A stretch of DNA of 64,000 nt. Source: Falsiroseomonas oryzae. Lineage in GTDB: Bacteria > Pseudomonadota > Alphaproteobacteria > Acetobacterales > Acetobacteraceae. The position numbers were made by a program, and so were the translations under genes. The DNA lies in NCBI RefSeq assembly GCF_027856955.1, contig NZ_JAPSMD010000003.1:1-64000 (forward strand). Reading direction: 5' to 3'. The notes beneath the pieces were generated by a model. That model was not told where the DNA came from. It was given only the letters and a program-made list of their open reading frames with translations, and ran no database searches. This document shows positions 61,714 through 64,000 of this stretch, piece after piece (within the stretch, counting starts at the first letter, position 1; every line of letters begins with the position of its first letter).

Positions 61714-61879
61714 CGTGCCGCCGCGTGGATTCCGGCCGTGGCGTAGGTGATGCCGGCCGAGGGCATGGGGAGTCCACCCAATAGGCGCTCCCAGGTCCCG
61801 CTGCCTAGCTTCGGCGGCGAGGCTGCAGGGCGCGGCAGGGCGCGCCCGGTGCGACAGCAGGGATGGGGAGTGAGAGCGC

Positions 61880-64000
61880 ATGGCCACGCGTGACGCCGCC
61901 ACGACGGACGGATCTCGCATAGACCACTTCTTCTCCACCCCCGCCGCGCGCGCCGACCGCTGGCGCGACCTTGCCGGGGTCGCGCAGCGCTGGTCGGCCG
62001 GCCAGGTGGCGCGCACGGCGGTCGAGGCGGCCTTCCGCCAGGTGGAGCTGCACGAGGAATTTCATGCCTATCCGGGCAGCCGGCTCGTCGCCGCGCTGCG
62101 CGAAAAGCTGGCGGGCGACGGCGGCGCCGCCGCCTTCGCCGCGCTGGTCCGGCGCGTCTCCTCGGCAATCATCTCGCGTGCCTACAAGCACGACGACGGG
62201 CTTTGGGAGGCCACTGAGGATGCGCCGGAGCCCGCCGACCGCCTGCCGCCCACGCTCGGCCACGGCCAGGCGCGGCGGCCCTATTTCGAGCTGCTGGTGG
62301 TTTCCCCGGTGTCGGCCGCGCGCTGGCCGGCGATCTCGGCCGAGATGCGCCGCCTTCGCCGTCCGGAGGATCCCTATGCCTACGAGGCGGTGCCGGTTGG
62401 CAGTTTCGAGGACGCGATCTGCGCCGCCGTGCTCAACCCGGACATCGCAGCCGTCGCGATCTATGAAGGGTTTCCCTACCAGTCGCGCCACGACGCCCCG
62501 CTGCTGCGCCAGATCCTGCAGAGCCATGACGGCGCCGCTGGCGACGAGGCGGAGACGGCGATCCTGCTGGCCGACGCGCTGAAGCGCATCCGGCCGGAGC
62601 TTGACATCTACCTGCTGTCCGACCGGCGGGTGGAGAAGCTGGCCGGCGACCCGCGTTCGAACTGCATCCGCCGCATCTTCTACGAGGTGGAGGAGCCACT
62701 GGAGTTGCACCTCGCGATCCTGGAAGGCGTGCGCGACCGGCACCAGACGCCGTTCTTCGACAACCTGAAGACCTATGCGCAGCGGCCGATCGGCACCTTC
62801 CACGCCCTACCCATCGCGCGCGGCAAGTCGGTGTTCAAGTCCGACTGGATACGCGACATGGGCGAGTTCTACGGGATCAACCTGTTCCTCGCCGAGAGCA
62901 GCGCGACCACGGGCGGCCTCGACAGCCTGCTGGAGCCGACGGGCAACATCAAGAAGGCGCAGGAGCTGGCGGCACGCGCCTTCGGCGCGGACTACGTCTT
63001 CTTCGTCACCAACGGCACCTCGACCAGCAACAAGATGGTGCACCAGGCGCTGGTCCAGCCGGGCGACATCGTCATCCTCGACCGCAACTGCCACAAGTCG
63101 CACCACTATGGCCTGGTGCTGGCCGGCGGGCAGCCGCTCTACGTCGAGGCCTATCCGATGACCGCCTACTCAATGTACGGCGCCGTCCCGCTGCGCACGA
63201 TCAAGCAGGCGCTGCTCGACCTGCGCGACGAGGGGCGGCTCGACCGGGTGCGGATGGTGGACCTGACCAACTGCACCTTCGACGGCCACGTGTACAACAC
63301 CCGCCGCGTCATGGAGGAGTGCCTGGCGATCAAGCCGGACGTCGTCTTCCTGTGGGACGAGGCGTGGTTCGGCTTCGCGCACTGGTCGCCCTTCCTGCGG
63401 CCGCGCACCGCGATGGGGGCGGCGGCCGACATCCAGCGCTGGCTGCGCGACCCGGCCTCGGTGGCGGCCTACGAGAAGCAGCGCGCGGAGCTCGGCGAGA
63501 GCCCGTCGCGAGAGACGCTGCTGAAGACGCGGCTGATCCCCGACCCGCGCAGGGTGCGGCTGCGGGTTTACCAGACCAACTCGACGCACAAATCCATGTC
63601 GGCGATCCGCCAGGGCTCGATGGTGTTGGTGAAGGACGTGGACTTCGCGACGGTGGAGGCGCAGTTTCACGAGGCGATCTTCACCCACGCTTCCACCAGC
63701 CCGAACCAGCAGCTCATCGCCGGGCTCGACGTCGCGCGCCGGCAGATGGAGCTGGAGGGCTACGGGCTGGTGATGAACGCGATCGAGATCGCGCTCGCCA
63801 TCCGCGCCGAGGTGAACGGCCATCCGCTGATCTCGAAGTACTTCCGCGTGCTCGGCGCCGACGATATGGTCCCGGCCGAGTACCGCGCGAGCGGCTTCAA
63901 CGACTACCTCGCGCCTGACACGACCTGGGCGACGGCGCTGAGAAGCCTGCGGGAGGACGAGTTCTGCCTCGATCCCACGCGCATGACGCTGGTCTGCGGC
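61880..64000 (+). CDS. Orn/Lys/Arg decarboxylase, PLP-dependent (3' end beyond the window)
   Basis: The frame is open from ATG 61880 to the window edge (707 codons). A fold-type I decarboxylase core is evident: FFVTNGTSTSNKMVHQALV (PLP phosphate loop), DRNCHKSHHYGL, FLWDEAWFGFA (Asp to pyridine N) and the PLP Lys in YQTNSTHKSMSAIRQGS near residue 569, followed by HASTSPNQQLIAGLD. A 450-residue N-terminal part makes it larger than E. coli LdcI. It would remove CO2 from arginine, lysine or ornithine for acid resistance or polyamines. No stop codon is seen, so the C-terminus is missing here. Confidence 0.9.
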   Translation, partial: MATRDAATTDGSRIDHFFSTPAARADRWRDLAGVAQRWSAGQVARTAVEAAFRQVELHEEFHAYPGSRLVAALREKLAGDGGAAAFAALVRRVSSAIISRAYKHDDGLWEATEDAPEPADRLPPTLGHGQARRPYFELLVVSPVSAARWPAISAEMRRLRRPEDPYAYEAVPVGSFEDAICAAVLNPDIAAVAIYEGFPYQSRHDAPLLRQILQSHDGAAGDEAETAILLADALKRIRPELDIYLLSDRRVEKLAGDPRSNCIRRIFYEVEEPLELHLAILEGVRDRHQTPFFDNLKTYAQRPIGTFHALPIARGKSVFKSDWIRDMGEFYGINLFLAESSATTGGLDSLLEPTGNIKKAQELAARAFGADYVFFVTNGTSTSNKMVHQALVQPGDIVILDRNCHKSHHYGLVLAGGQPLYVEAYPMTAYSMYGAVPLRTIKQALLDLRDEGRLDRVRMVDLTNCTFDGHVYNTRRVMEECLAIKPDVVFLWDEAWFGFAHWSPFLRPRTAMGAAADIQRWLRDPASVAAYEKQRAELGESPSRETLLKTRLIPDPRRVRLRVYQTNSTHKSMSAIRQGSMVLVKDVDFATVEAQFHEAIFTHASTSPNQQLIAGLDVARRQMELEGYGLVMNAIEIALAIRAEVNGHPLISKYFRVLGADDMVPAEYRASGFNDYLAPDTTWATALRSLREDEFCLDPTRMTLVCG

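Noticed and set aside
1-64000. CRISPR array
   Set aside because: No set of regularly spaced direct repeats with unique spacers was seen on either strand.
1-64000. tRNA or rRNA genes, which often mark island ends
   Set aside because: No T-arm plus acceptor pairing typical of tRNA and no rRNA segments were recognised, including near both recombinase genes and the left IS cluster.

Overview
The window comes from a GC-rich alphaproteobacterium, most likely an Acetobacteraceae/Roseomonas-type member of the Rhodospirillales. This is an inference from the very high GC of the flanks and from the rpmG-pleD linkage common in Alphaproteobacteria; no rRNA or tRNA gene was found to confirm it. Two chromosomal-looking flanks (about 1-8020 and 57100-64000) enclose roughly 49 kb of accessory DNA that is lower in GC, full of insertion sequences and dominated by defence-type genes.

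Left flank: a 3' gene end, rpmG (ribosomal protein L33), pleD (diguanylate cyclase response regulator), a PmtA-like methyltransferase, a glyoxalase-fold protein overlapping a GST operon, a small membrane protein, a metallophosphoesterase, an acyl/oxalyl-CoA ligase and a ketopantoate-reductase-like enzyme, ending in two strong hairpins (8023-8114). Next comes an IS cluster: an IS701-type transposase gene killed by an amber codon and split by an 845-bp IS5-family element (CTAG target duplication), then an IS1182-type element with a frameshifted transposase.

Defence block 1 (13056-23000): a C5-cytosine methyltransferase converges on a three-gene minus-strand operon whose layout resembles the DndF/G/H (DptF/G/H) restriction module (P-loop ATPase with a Cys cluster, a 428-aa protein, and a 1685-aa protein ending in an FtsK/HerA-type motor). 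No dndBCDE modification genes are in the window. Defence block 2 (24400-31900): an RNase-H-fold/TPR-like protein and an AlbA_2-NACHT-cold-shock-like STAND protein form one operon, facing a minus-strand pair encoding a thymidylate-synthase-like enzyme and a ThiL/PurM-like kinase. An 859-bp IS5-family element and an OLD/TOPRIM-type nuclease follow.

Defence block 3 (35471-47416): a tightly overlapping minus-strand operon reads ankyrin-sigma70 fusion, MORC/MutL-like GHKL ATPase, Z1-domain helicase-like ATPase, PD-(D/E)XK nuclease, AIPR protein. It is divergent from vsr and a second C5-methyltransferase. Apart from the sigma gene, this is the composition of the GHKL-ATPase (MORC-type) restriction-modification systems predicted by Iyer, Abhiman and Aravind. 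The 1056-residue ankyrin-sigma70 protein as first gene, translationally coupled to the restriction genes, is the most unusual object in the window.

Right part of the island (47700-57000): a DUF6634-like protein, a soluble FtsH-like AAA+ protease, small hypotheticals, two XRE-type HTH proteins, a coiled-coil protein, a tyrosine recombinase and a large serine recombinase, which look like the island's maintenance and integration genes. Right flank: an AraC-type regulator, a NarL-type two-component pair, a patatin-like lipoprotein phospholipase and the 5' part of a PLP-dependent Orn/Lys/Arg decarboxylase that runs off the window.
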